A stretch of 64,000 bases of DNA from Pollenia angustigena (taxonomy: Eukaryota; Arthropoda; Insecta; Diptera; Polleniidae): the NCBI GenBank assembly GCA_930367215.1, contig OV884056.1, forward strand, positions 286,422,067 to 286,486,066, in the 5' to 3' direction. Shown here piece after piece: positions 44,320 through 55,552 of the stretch. Within the stretch, counting starts at the first letter, position 1; each line of letters opens with the position of its first letter. The position numbers were made by a program, and so were the translations under genes. Under the pieces are notes generated by a model, which saw nothing but the letters and a program-made list of their open reading frames with translations, was not told the DNA's origin and ran no database searches.

Positions 44320-45196
44320 CTTCTTTATAACATGTTGTTATATAAAATTCTAAATTAAAGTTGATTTTTAGAACTTTTTGTATAAAACATTTTTAAATAA
44401 TTGGTAAAGAAATATTTTTGCAAATAAGTAGCTTCTAGTAGCAGCATGTTGCAGCAACATTTTTTATATAAAATTCGAAACTAAATGGATTTTTAAAAAA
44501 CTTTTTGTATGTAGCATTTTTAAATAATTTTCAAGGAGTTTCTTTTCAAATATGAAAGTAGACTTTAGCAACATGTTGCAGCAACATTTTCTACATAAAA
44601 TTCGAACTTAAAGTGATTTGTATTTAAGAATTTTTTGTATAATACATTTTGAAATAATTGGTAAGGAAATTTGTTTGCAATAAGTAAATCTTAGCTGCAT
44701 GTTGCAGCAACATTTTTTATATAAAATTGGAACTTAAATGGATTTGGTTTTAAGAACTTTGTAAACATTTTTTAATAATTGGTAATAAAATTTATTTGTA
44801 AATAAGTAAATTCTAACAACATGTTGCAGCAACATTTTTTATATAAAATTGGAACTTAAATGGATATGGTTTTAAGAACTTTTTGGTTAAACATTTTTAA
44901 ATAGTTGGTAATAAAATTTATTTGTAAATAAGTAAATTCTAACAACATGTTGTAGCAACATTTTTTAAAAAAATTCGAAATTAAAGGGATTTGTTTTTAA
45001 AACTTTTTGTATATTAAATTTTAATTTGAAACAATTGGCAAAGAAATTTATTTGCAAATAACTAGATTAGCAGCATGTTGCAGGAACATTTGTTATATAA
45101 AATTCGAAAAAAGGGATTTTTTAAGAACTTTTTGAATGAAAATTTTTTAAATAATTGGCAAGGAAATTATAATTTAAATAATTGGCAAGGATATTA
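44320..45196 (+). repeat. 126-bp tandem repeat with palindromic core GCAACATGTTGCAGCAACAT
   Basis: Cores start at about 44441, 44568, 44694, 44816, 44942 and 45070 (spacings 127, 126, 122, 126, 128), with a half-decayed one near 44328. Each core is followed by atataaaattcgaacttaaa, then agaactttttgtataaaaca, aaataattggtaaggaaat and ttgcaaataagtaaattcta. GCAACATGTTGC is a perfect 12-base palindrome, overlapping a second, direct GCAACAT. The core is better conserved than the rest of the unit. Confidence 0.88.
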
Positions 45197-46340
45197 TGGG
45201 ATTAATATTTATGTATTTTTTCTTTTCTCATTATAAGATTAGTGAAAATTAAATGGTTTATGCATTTTCCCCTATAAAACGCTTTGAAATATTTACAGTT
45301 TGCAAGATATGGCAATACTGAGTTTCAATATAATAATTATCCTTGTGAAAGAATAAGTGACAACATAAGATAAATTATAAGCCTTGAAGTTGTGATCACT
45401 TTATTTTTTTAAATTTCATCCACAAAAGCGAATCAATTACTTTGGCTCTAATACATAGGTTCCTACCCAACGTGCTGTCTACACCGATTAGAAATATATT
45501 ACGAGTTACAGAACACATAGGTGGCAACACTTTGACATGACTACCTATATAGGTTATGTTTAAACTCTATGCTTAGAGGCGGGGGTATCGAATCTCTATT
45601 ATTGGAAAGCTTACAGTGAGACTTGTCCGAACTTTGTCAAAAATCAGTTAGTTCCTAACTTTATAACTTTTAGATATCTCTCCAGGCGTAAAGGGGTAAA
45701 AAATACAGCACTTACATTATTTCTAAAGGGCCTCCACCACTTAAGGATCCTAAGATATAAGGTTCTTATTCCCATGGTTCCAAATTGAACGGCCTCGATA
45801 TTTTACCATTTTACCAACTTAAAGCACAAGTCTAATTGTTTAGATGTACAGACGTATAAAAAAATATGTTTTCGAACCACTTAAAAAAAAAAAACTAAAG
45901 ACTATTCTCTTGTTAACAACATTTACAAGTTTCTGCAGGTGGACCTCACTTAATTTCAGGCGGAAATTTAGGCAAACGTGTTTTTAGTTTGCGGAATTCT
46001 TAAAAACCAGACAAAAAGTAAATTAGATATGGCTATTTCCAAAAAAAACGTCAACCACAAAAAATGGAAAAAAAAATTTTTTCTTTTCAAGATTTATTTA
46101 GAGAATTGCTTATATTTTTTTAATATATGCGTATAAAATTAATTGATTCGAAAAAAAAGATAAATGGTAAACGAAGTACTACAACTTTTAGCACATACTT
46201 GTGTATATTAGAAAATATGCATTTGGAACAACAATACTCCAATCTAAGGCATATTTATGATCTGAAAAACATTTTTTATTAAGTTTCTTATATAAAGGAT
46301 TATAAATAGCAACATAAAAAAATTTTTAATCATGCTGGAA
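45197..46340. other. Unassigned, possibly old transposon sequence
   Basis: 45430-45860 is GC-richer than its surroundings (cctacccaacgtgctgtcta, aggcgggggtatcg, gcctccaccacttaaggatc) but shows no usable frame on either strand and no partner in the window. Confidence 0.35.
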
Positions 46341-46720
46341 AAATTGTCCCGTTTACAATTTCTTTAACAATTTATTTAAAAAAATGTAATTCATATTTTA
46401 TTTTGAAATCGAAACCATTTTTAGGGCACATTAGTACGCAACATTTTAAAATTAATCCCAATAAAATATTGTGTCAGGTTTCGCAGAAATCACTGTTTAA
46501 ACGGTTACCCCTTAAAACCCACTTCCGTTTTTTGTCCCGTTTACAATCACTGGTTTCTTGCAATTATCTCGGAAACCACTATAGTAAGCGAAAAATTTCA
46601 TTTGCGGAAATTAAAGAGCTAATTGAGAGTTAAAAGAATCATTGATTTAAAAAATGAAATTCAGGTTGTTTTTTACAGTTTTGTCAATATAAATGTGTGC
46701 GAATGTCCCGTTTACAATTT
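46340..46720 (+). repeat. Three spaced copies of TGTCCCGTTTACAAT
   Basis: Exact or nearly exact tgtcccgtttacaat(t/c) at about 46348, 46535 and 46704, about 187 and 169 bp apart, in the same orientation. Between the first two a 76-codon frame (46403-46633) ends after the second. No protein recognised. The motif may be a binding site repeated in an element whose ends I cannot see. Confidence 0.5.
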
Positions 46721-49399
46721 TGGAAGTGCCCATATAGTTCTAACACATTAATATGTATTTATTTGTTTTAGCATAAAAATGCTTTTGCTTTCAATAAAAA
46801 AATTCGAAATTCGCTAACTTATGAAAAAAGATAAATTTGCTTTAACTACTTTTTTTTGTATTATACGTTTACCCAACTCTGTTTTGTACACTTTACAAAG
46901 TTTACACTCCTGCTCAACAGAATGCCGTTACAAACTCACACACCTGCATTCTCTGTTTACTTTTTCTATAAAAAAGCAACAACAAAATCTATTTCTCTCC
47001 TTTTTTTCCAAACCTGTATTTTTATAATGCGTCAGAGTTTAAGCAAAAAAAAAAAAATTAAAAAATTAAAAAAAAATGGCAAGATAATGATGCAATTTTA
47101 ACTGAAAATTTAGTAATTTTCAAGTTTAATTTAACATGTTTTTTAAAATATTTTGCTTTTAATTGTTTAATAATTACTTTGACTTGAAATTCTATAATTA
47201 CTTTTTCGCAATTGCTTTTATTTTGCGATATTAATAAAATTCTGTGTTAAGTATTCGAAAATATATTTTTAGAAAAAAAAAAAAATTAAATAAAAAGAGC
47301 AGACAAATGAACTTGTAGATTTTATGGACTCATTGCACTTGTATAATAAAAATTTCGGTAATGATATCAAAGGTAGATGACGAAGACTTAAATAAAGCTA
47401 TTTTTTTTTAGCGTTCTATATTTTTTATGGCAAAATTGCTCTGCTCAATAAAAAAATATTTAAAAATAAAAAAATCAGAAAATATTTTAATATCTTTAGA
47501 AAATATGAAGAGGCTGTCGTGTGGCAGTCGCGATCGCATACTTTTTCGATTCGAAAATAATTTTATTTCTAATTCTTTCATTCGATACTAAACGAATTGA
47601 ATTTAAGAGAGGATTTTCATCAAACTAACGGAACATTTATAGAATCGGCCAGTGTTGCAATTTATAAGCTTTCCTTCAAGTCCTCTTCCCTCAATATTTA
47701 ACATACTTTTTGCTAAATTGTGCATACACATTCGAAAAAATGTTTAATATAAAAAAATAATTTATGAAAAAGTAATAAATCCCACATTCTTTTTCTGAAA
47801 AACTTCAAGAGTAAAACAAAAAAATAATAGATTCTCCTAGACATGCTATTTCTATGCTCTCAACTGTGCTTAAACTTGATTGAAGTTTTTATTTGTGATA
47901 CTTAGAAAGAGAAGCTCTTTGTACTGAAATCCTGGAAATCCTAATTAATGTTTAATAGAATCGTTGAACATTTTACGTTGTACATAACAACAAAAACTTG
48001 ATTTAAACCGTTAAAACATAAAAGTAATTTAAAAATAACATTGAAACTAATTAATGTACGTTGTTTTAACAAAAAGTATTTGAAATTTTCAACATTTTTG
48101 AAATACACTTGAAATGTAAAACGAAAAAAAAGTTAATCGATTTTCCTTGACATGCCATTATTGTGCACTCGACTGTAGTAAATTTTTTTTAATTTGTTTT
48201 TTTTTTTACAAATATTTTACTTGTTTTATTATTTCTTTTAGTTGGAGGTGTGTGTATGCACAATTTGGCCTTTTAAGAAAAACAATATAATTTTTTCCAC
48301 ACACACACACACACACCCATACACCATTAAAACGCCCATGCATTATTTTAAGCGTGTGTGCATGTCAGTATCTGTGTACAGTTTGAGTGACTATAGATTG
48401 GTCATGTAAAACATTTATTAGAATTGTATCTAAAACAATTTTCTTGTCATTGTAGTTTTTATTTTTTGAATTTTTTGCTTCTAAATACTTTATTTTATAA
48501 TTTTTTTTTTCGTAGATACAACAACAAGGTCAAGTCATTAGTTTAACTTGATTTCAAATGTGTATTTTTTAATTTGTATTTGGTTTTTGTCATATTATAT
48601 CATTCGTTTTTAGTTTTAGTTTTCTTTTATAAACAGAAATCTGTCTTTTGAACAATTTTTATATTAAAAGAAATCTGTGGAGTAGAGCCTTGTGTTTTTT
48701 TTCAAGAGTTTGCTTTTACTCAAATTACTGGGGGTTTTAATTTTCTTTTTATGTATATTTTTTAAATAAAGAAGTTTTTTCATAAGTTTTAAGAAAATTA
48801 TTTTTAATTTCTTTACAGATTTTTTCTATTGAAATAAAATCTGCTGCCTTCAAATTGAATATATTTCAAACATTTAAAACAAGATTTTTGTTAGTCTGGT
48901 TTATTGTCTAAAATTCGATATAATTTTCTTTTCCTCTTACATTTTAGTGCAAACATTTAAAAAATTTTTTTTTTATTTACCATTTAAGTATCTTATCTTT
49001 TTCTAAAATTCTTATTTATTGTTTTATTTGTTTGTTAATAATTATTTCAATTTTCTTTTTTTTCGTTGCAGGTGTGTTTTAATTTCGTTTAAATTGTTCT
49101 ACTTTTTGCTGGCTGTTTTAAATTCGAAAAACGTTTTTATTTGTGTTAATTATTGTAGTTTATTTGTAATGATAAATAATATGGTATTAACTATGATTAG
49201 TTTAGAAACATTTTAGTGCTCCTTAAATTTCTAGCCTTGACTTTACTTTTATTGTCTTGACCGAGTTTTTGTTGCCACAACCAAAATGGAGTCTAATGGA
49301 AGCACAGAAAACTTTTAATTGTATTTTATAAACAATATAAGAATCAAAAGTTAAGACTGATATTTTTTAATATACAAACTTTTAAGATAAACTAAGATC
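46721..49399. other. AT-rich sequence with (CA)n, no gene seen
   Basis: Low-complexity sequence, a (CA)n run at 48298-48317 and related gtgtgtgcatgt. A good splice-acceptor-like tract (ttctttttttttcgttgcag at 49052-49071) exists, but the following frame (to 49216) is not recognisable. Intronic or intergenic. Confidence 0.45.
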
Positions 49400-50170
49400 A
49401 AGCAGTAGTTGCTTTCAAACTCTGATAAGCTTTTGGAAAACTATATTAATTTTGTATTAAAGAGAAAACAGAATATTCAGGCTGGTGTTCCTCAGGGTAG
49501 TATATGGGAGCCCCTTCTGCCCATTCTCTACACATCGGGTATGTCTTTTTAATCAAAACACGCTTTCATCGACTTATGCGAATGATATGCAATTTTAAGT
49601 GGGCCTTTACAACGCCATATTGAAAAATTGGAAGTATGATGGATATACATAAGTAGAGGATTAAAGTTAATGACCAAAAGTGTATCCATTAAACTTGTAC
49701 TCTCAGAACGGAAACTTGCCCCCAAAATCAAACCGCAGCATTCTAAAGTAAAATACCTCGGTATTCACCTGGATCGCCGGCTTACTTGGAAACCCTACAT
49801 AGAGGCAAAATTGAAGCAGATCAAATGTAAGACTTCCTCTTAACTGTAAGCTTTTGCTAAACAGCTCGATTTTAAAGCCCATTCGGTGCTACGGTATACA
49901 ATTATGGGGAACTGCTTCAGTCTTTAATATTGAAAAATTGCCAAATATAGATTTTAAGATGGATTACAGGTGCTTCGTGGCATATGAGAAACCAACAGTT
50001 GCACAGAAATTTGAATAGACTCCTACTAAAAGAGAAATTTATCAGACATAGTTTAAAAACACAAACACAAAGTTACATTACTTTGTAATCTTGTTGGAAG
50101 GCCTAGATCCATAATTTCATAATAGATACATAAACAAATCCCATGCTGACTTTCAGCCATATCAAATCTC
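49400..50170 (+). pseudogene. Jockey-clade reverse transcriptase remnant
   Basis: In shifting frames: QAGVPQGSIWEPLL-like catalytic block at 49480-49530 (PQGS motif intact as GVPQGS), a decayed YADD region (STYANDMQF) at about 49565-49595, VKYLGIHLDRRLTWKPYIEA (49746-49806), LNSSILKPIRCYGIQLWGTA and SVFNIEKL (about 49861-49940), and a trace of the C-terminal tail to about 50170. Many stops and frameshifts. The wording LGIHLD-RLTWK and YGIQLWGTAS is diagnostic of the jockey clade, a different family from the fragments at 399-1690 and 3355-3886. Confidence 0.82.
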
Positions 50171-50790
50171 TTGAAAGGTATATTTTTATGTCGAAAGATT
50201 GAAGCGTTTGCTGCTAAGATTGTGAACACCAGGCTTTAAGGATAGTATTTTTAAAACTAAACTGTTTTAAGGACTTTTTCAAGAATTTTATGAATTTTCC
50301 CTTAAATTTTAAGGCAAAGAAAGATCTGAATCGTGAAAATCAGTGGAACTTAAAACAGCAGACGTCCAGATCTTTGTCTAATATTCGATCTTAATATTTC
50401 GAAAGTGTCTTAGATTCAATAAGAAAGCTTACAAAAAAAATTTATTCCCAAAGAGAATTTAATTTAATAAAAAGCTTTTTCAAGTCTAAGCCAGGATTAA
50501 GAAAAATTTTGTTTGCCAGTGTTTAGAAAACTGCAGTTACAGTAGAAAACTGCCATTTCTTCCACTTCTTAATTTGTCATTGGCCAAAAAAGAACTTTTG
50601 CTTTTACTTCTGATTCATTAAATGTAAAAAGTCGCTGTCAAACCAACATAAAGTTAAAAGTTATACACAAATGTTCGTTTTTTGTTCGGCAGTTTTTGGT
50701 TTCCACTGCAGTTGTTATTTACTTACTTTGTAGATAAAAGTATTTGAATTGGCAATAGAAACGAAAAATGGTCTAGAGTCTCCTACAACT
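50171..50790. other. AT-rich sequence, no gene seen
   Basis: Sequence following the jockey remnant, perhaps its 3' untranslated part at first, then unassignable. No coding signal. Confidence 0.4.
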
Positions 50791-51183
50791 TTAGATATGA
50801 AAAGATCTCATTAATAAATATAAGAGACTCTGGTCAATGAGCGACAAAGTGAAACAAGTCTCTGTCCTTGTAATATTTTCGATATGTTTATGTTCCCGAA
50901 TTGTTTTAATGTAACAAAGAGAACAAATGTTAAAAAGTCCCTGTCTACAGAGGAAATTAGGAAAATAACGCCTTACAGTACTTGCCGCATAGCAAAGGGG
51001 CCCAGAAGTTTTTTGCTTAGCATGTAAACCGAAATGACACCCTACTGAATACCACCATAAGATAGATAACAGGGACACTAAAGACAACACCGATGGATTT
51101 GTTCCAAAAGATAGCAAATCTTCATCCCCCACCCGTAGAATAAGACAGCTCTTCTCTAAGAGTACAGCCACAAATACCAACAT
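50791..51183 (-). other. Unrecognised 130-codon minus-strand open frame
   Basis: Starts MLVFVAVLLEKSCLILRVG, contains CSLCYIKTIREHKHIENI. GC is higher than around it. In a neighbouring frame the text IHRCCL-CPCYLSYGG loosely resembles the HRR-V--L-LFYRYYHG segment near the C-terminus of some non-LTR reverse transcriptases, so it may be a frameshifted remnant of such an element on the minus strand; weakly supported. Confidence 0.3.
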
Positions 51184-51223
51184 CCCTCGAAACGAGATTT
51201 AAATGTTAAAAATCACGTATTAA

Positions 51224-51449
51224 CCCGAGTTTTTAAGCTGGGATAAAGTTTAAACTTAGTTTAACGTAGTCTGACCCCGGATTTTTACGGGGAAATGTGA
51301 TTTTTTTTATTATTTCATTAAAGACCAACATTTTAAACAAAACTAAGCTGTGCCGTTATAGTTTTGTGTACAAACTTGGTGTAGGCGGCAGAGATCTGTT
51401 TTCAGATTGACTAAACCTAGTTTAAATGAGATCTTAAAAACCCAGCCTA
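51224..51449. mobile_element. Candidate MITE with imperfect inverted ends
   Basis: Left gagtttttaagctgggataaagtttaaacttagttta and right (complement) gggtttttaagatctcatttaaactaggttta align over roughly 35 bp with mismatches. Interior holds gtctgaccccggatttttac. No target duplication seen. Confidence 0.4.
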
Positions 51450-53770
51450 ATGCCTGCTAAACAACAACAAAACGACAACTTCAATATCCAGATGGCTTGG
51501 TCGAAACAGTGGAATGACACGGGACGTTGAAGCCCCTTATTTAACCCACATACCAGGGCAACTGAATTAGATCTCTCTCGCAAGCCATGGTGTTTCCTTA
51601 TGAAGGACTGACTTAACCAACATATGATTGCGGTGAGTATAATATGAGAAGGAATAGTTTAATTATACGAGACCATATAAAAAAAATATACATACTTTTT
51701 CTCTGCATGAATGTAAGTTCATAGACTTACAGAAATGGAACAACAATGGAGTCCCCAAAGTGCTGGTTAGACATACTCGCTTAACTTCAACACGAAGTTT
51801 TTTTGTTCAATATTCTGAGAAAAAAACCTTCGCTTTTTAGAAAAATTATCAAAACAAATTATGAAAATAAATAATTTCCTTCGCAAATAAAGCTTTTCTA
51901 GCAAAAAGTTTTTTGTTTTTGTCTCTAAATTTAAAATAGCACATCCATGAAAGGCCACCGCCGCACATATTCATTCACTTACACGCTGCAAAACAGTCAG
52001 TCAGATAGACTGACAGAGATACAACAAATATGTTTAAATCATCAAATCTCAATTGCAATTTATATAAAAGAGTGAATTGTTGTTGTTGCTATTGCTATTA
52101 AATGTAAAACAAAACAACACAACAACAACAAGAAAATAAATATAGAGTGGTCAAAGCCAGGTGAGGAAGAAGGTGGTGAAGGAGATGCCAGAAAATAGAA
52201 AAAAGTCATTGAAGAGCAAAAGAGATACAAACTTTTTAACAAAATGATGATGTGGTGATATAACAATAATAATGTGGCATTAAAAACAAAAATAAAAAAG
52301 TGCATCATAAAAAACAACACAGCAACAAAAACTCAAACAACAACAACAGCAAAAAAAAGCTTAATTAGCTGTTCGTAATAGAGAAAGAGAGATACATACA
52401 TAAATAAAATAAATGTTAAACAACAAGAAGCAAATAGAAAAAAGGGAATTTTGTTGTTGTTGGATGGTGTGATGTGTCACTATTTTTTTTTTTTTTTTAA
52501 GATTTTACAGCAGTGAGAGCGTTTAAAATTGTTTGTGTTAAATCTAAAACAGAAGGGTCTTTGCTAATTTGTACTTTTGCCATTTTTTCCAATATTCTAT
52601 TTCTACCAGCAAGACTTAAGAGTAGGCTTTGCTTAAAAATTCGTGTTCGTATTTGTTTAAATGTTTTTACAAGGAAGGTCATCTTTCGATGATACACAGC
52701 ACCTTTGCAACACCTTACACCTTAGCGGAAGAAATAGATACAAAGTGCCTTGAAAGGGAGAACATACATATTTTTCCGTCATTGGAAGGACATAAATTAA
52801 GAATTAGATTAAGATTTGATTAAGTATTGTTAGTTCATATTCTAAGATATGAAGATTAAAAAAAATAATTAATAAAAAAAAGTTAAAACTCGTTGAAAAT
52901 AACTCACGATTGCTAGCGAAAGAACATTCAATATTTTTTTAAAGCCATATAAGCACTAAAATGCAGAATTCCTAATTGCTAGATGAATTCCAAAAAGAAA
53001 AATTCAGAAAAAAACTTAAACTTATTTCTTTATAAACTGGAAGAAATCACTCATCGAAGCAAATTTGTTTAAGGAGTACCATAAGCTCCTGCATGATTAT
53101 CAAACTTTTTGATAGCAAAATTTCCGAATTTTGTCATTATTTAGAATGAAAAAAAAAATCTTTAAAAGACAAACACAAAGTTTAAAAGCGATTATTCAAG
53201 ACTTTCTTTCTCCAATGTCAAACGTTTGAAAATGGACAACGTTTGTTGCAATGACGAAAGAATGGCTGGGTACCAAAACGTCAGCTGCAAAGCAAAACGC
53301 TTTTTTTTAAAGCATTCTATAAAGCAACGGTGTAAAATCTTACGATGTTATCTTACCCCAAAGTGCATTTTTGACTTTGACTGCAAAGTATTACGATTAG
53401 GCTATTTTGAATTTTTCATTTAAATTAATAAAACGGAGCAGGTGTTTCTCCTTATTAACTTAAATAGTAAAATAACCAAATTGTTAATACAGAAATGGTA
53501 AACATCAAGTTTTAAACGATTCGAAGCCAAACTCGAATGCCAAACGTTTGGAATTACGTTTTTTTTTTTTAACAATAAGAGAAACTTTGCTCCATTTGTT
53601 CACATCTTAAAAGGAGGTTTTGTACATCCATAAACACGTTTTGATTTAATAAGAGAATAAATTTCTTGTTTTCGTATTTTTTGGTTTTTTTTTAAGAATT
53701 AACTTTGAAAGCTATTAATCGAAATTTATGATGGAAAGCTTGAGCACAACAAAAAACTGGCGGGGCTGTA
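51450..53770. other. AT-rich sequence with CAA microsatellite, no certain gene
   Basis: 51470-51640 is GC-richer and unassigned. 52080-52440 has caacaacaac/gttgttgttg runs. 52497-52823 shows overlapping frames on both strands (66 codons -, 64 codons +) with fairly even amino-acid composition (minus: LLLSLAGRNRILEKMAKVQI). I cannot identify them; if real, an exon of an unknown protein. Confidence 0.3.
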
Positions 53771-54010
53771 AGAAATGATAAACTCACTGTTTATTGTTGT
53801 TGTTTTTGTTTAAGCTTTAATATTGTTATATGTTTACTAGTGTTTACAATTCTTATTCGCTTAAAAGTTTTATTTGTTTAATAACTTTAGTTCTTCCTGA
53901 CGATCTGGCCTAAGCAACCAGTGAAATGCGCATAGGAATAGCTTATCCCATCAACAATAAATTTCAGTTTATTTATAGTATGAAAAGGGAATGTAGCACA
54001 TTTTAACGAA
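53771..54010 (+). repeat. Dispersed repeat ATAAACTCACTGTTT...GGCCTAAGCAAC (copy 2)
   Basis: Same-order, same-strand match to 34375-34580: aaatgataaactcactgttt, agctttaatatt, gtgtttacaattcttattcg, aagttttatttgttt, gatctggcctaagcaacc, then a similar tail (agtatgaaaagggaatgtagcaca against atattgggaatttagcacac). Confidence 0.65.
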
Positions 54011-54044
54011 ACCTTGTTATTAATTTTTTGACTCCCAAGAAAAA

Positions 54045-54870
54045 CCTTGAGAACCAAAATTGTCCAATTTTGTTTTGAAAGTCAGCATTCGATTATTTAG
54101 ACACAAAGTTCATATCGAATAATGACCGATGAGGCTCATTTTTGACTTCAATTGTCATGTGAATAAACTAAATTGCAGAATATGGGGCATCTAAAATCCA
54201 GAAATTACTTGAGCAATCAAATCCACTTAGATGCCCAGTATGGTTTAAAATATCTTCAGAATGATTGAAAAAAAAGTTGAAAAATTTTTGATGGCCAGAG
54301 GTAGAGAACAAGCTAGAATTGGGGTTCCAAGAAGATGGAGCTCATAAAGCTCGTCCACTATGACCCTTTTTGGCGATCGAATAATATCGCGTTTTTCTAA
54401 TTTTAATTGGCCATTGCTTTCGCCCGATTTAACGGCTACCGATTTTGTTGGGTTAACCCTAAGGATAAGGTGTATGCCGATAAAGCCAGTTCCATCCAAC
54501 AGCTTAACCGAGAAGATAACCTTAGACCAGAATTGTGGTTCCAACAAGATAAAGCCACAGCTTGTCCAACTATGAGTCTTTTTTTGAGGATCGAATAATA
54601 TCTGATTTTATTTGATCGACGCGTTCGTTCGATATAACGGCTCCCAATTTTTTTCTTTGGGGTTACCTTAAGGGAGGTGTATGCCAATAAGCCAAAAACT
54701 ATCTAACAATTTAAGGCGAATATCGAAGAATAAATGAGGGCGCTACGACCTGATATTCTAAGAAAAGTTATGGAAAATGCTCTGGAAAAAGCTCGTTAGG
54801 TCGTAGCAAATAATGAACATAATTTGAAAGATATTATCTTCCAAACATAATGTTTTTTTTTTCAAGGTTT
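54045..54870 (+). pseudogene. mariner-like transposase remnant with internal duplication
   Basis: TDEAHF-like block near 54125 and NCRIWG-like text near 54175 correspond to the family's FSDEAHF...NCRIW. Then two direct copies of the C-terminal half follow: FQEDGAHKA at about 54324 followed by SPDLTATDF and VYADKASSIQQL, and again LWFQQDKATACPT at 54533 followed by a decayed LPIFFFGVTLREVYANKPKT, DILRKVMENALEKA and NNEHNLKDIIFQ. The offset between copies is about 215 bp. Stops and frameshifts throughout; dead. Related to the remnant at 59400-60770. Confidence 0.72.
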
Positions 54871-55418
54871 TTTATAAATGCCATCGTTAAATAAAAAAAG
54901 AAAGAAAGATATTATTTATAAAATAAATCATAGCGTTACTTATTTGTTATAAACAATTTTGATTCAAAAGGTTTAAATAAGACTAGAAAACTGCGGAAAT
55001 TTACTCAAGTATTTTTAATAAAAATGGTCATAAAAACCCAGTTGAAATTATTGAGAGCTACAGAATTTAAACAGAATCTAAAGATTTTTAAATAAAATTT
55101 TTTTTTTGTTTAAAAAAAACCTTTTCCAAGCCCACTTTAAAGAACTTTAATTCAATAATTTTGAAATAAAAAAACAATTTTAAAAAAATTGGATCTTCAA
55201 GAAATTTTATTATTTTGTAAGTTAAAAAAATTCGCTCAAAAAAATCAAAACTTTTACGACTTTAAAAAAAATAAATTGATTAACAGAATTTATCAATTTT
55301 CAAGTCCAACGTTCAGTTTCATTTTAGGCACAACTTTGCTCAGGGTCTTTTAAAAAATTCCCCTTTTATCTTTCAAAAAAAATAAATTATTGTAACAAAT
55401 TTTTTAAAAAAACAGTTA
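54871..55418. other. AT-rich sequence, no gene seen
   Basis: Poly-A and poly-T stretches with no repeat partner; ends in the tta duplicated by the MITE insertion. Confidence 0.45.
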
Positions 55419-55549
55419 CTGCCTGTTCAACAATTTCGAATGTAAATGTTCGTAAAGAATTTTATATAGAAAATATTTTTAAAACTGAATGTTTTTTTAT
55501 CTAAAATTTTCTATGCGAATTTTAACGTTCAAAATTGTTGAACAGGCAG
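55419..55549. mobile_element. 131-bp MITE with TTA target duplication
   Basis: Starts ctgcctgttcaacaattt and ends aaattgttgaacaggcag, perfect 18-bp inverted repeats that extend imperfectly inward (cgaatgtaaatgttcg against cgaattttaacgttc). Flanked by TTA on both sides (55416-55418, 55550-55552). A 3-bp TTA duplication fits PIF/Harbinger-type integration; superfamily is inference. Confidence 0.85.
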
Positions 55550-55552
55550 TTA

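Noticed and set aside
44320..45196. CRISPR-like array of regularly spaced palindromic repeats
   Set aside because: The spacers are themselves repeated copies of one another, the unit is 126 bp, and the DNA is eukaryotic; it is a satellite-like tandem repeat.
49052..49216. Splice acceptor plus downstream exon
   Set aside because: The acceptor tract is good, but the downstream frame has no recognisable protein and ends after 45 codons; T-rich tracts like this are frequent here.
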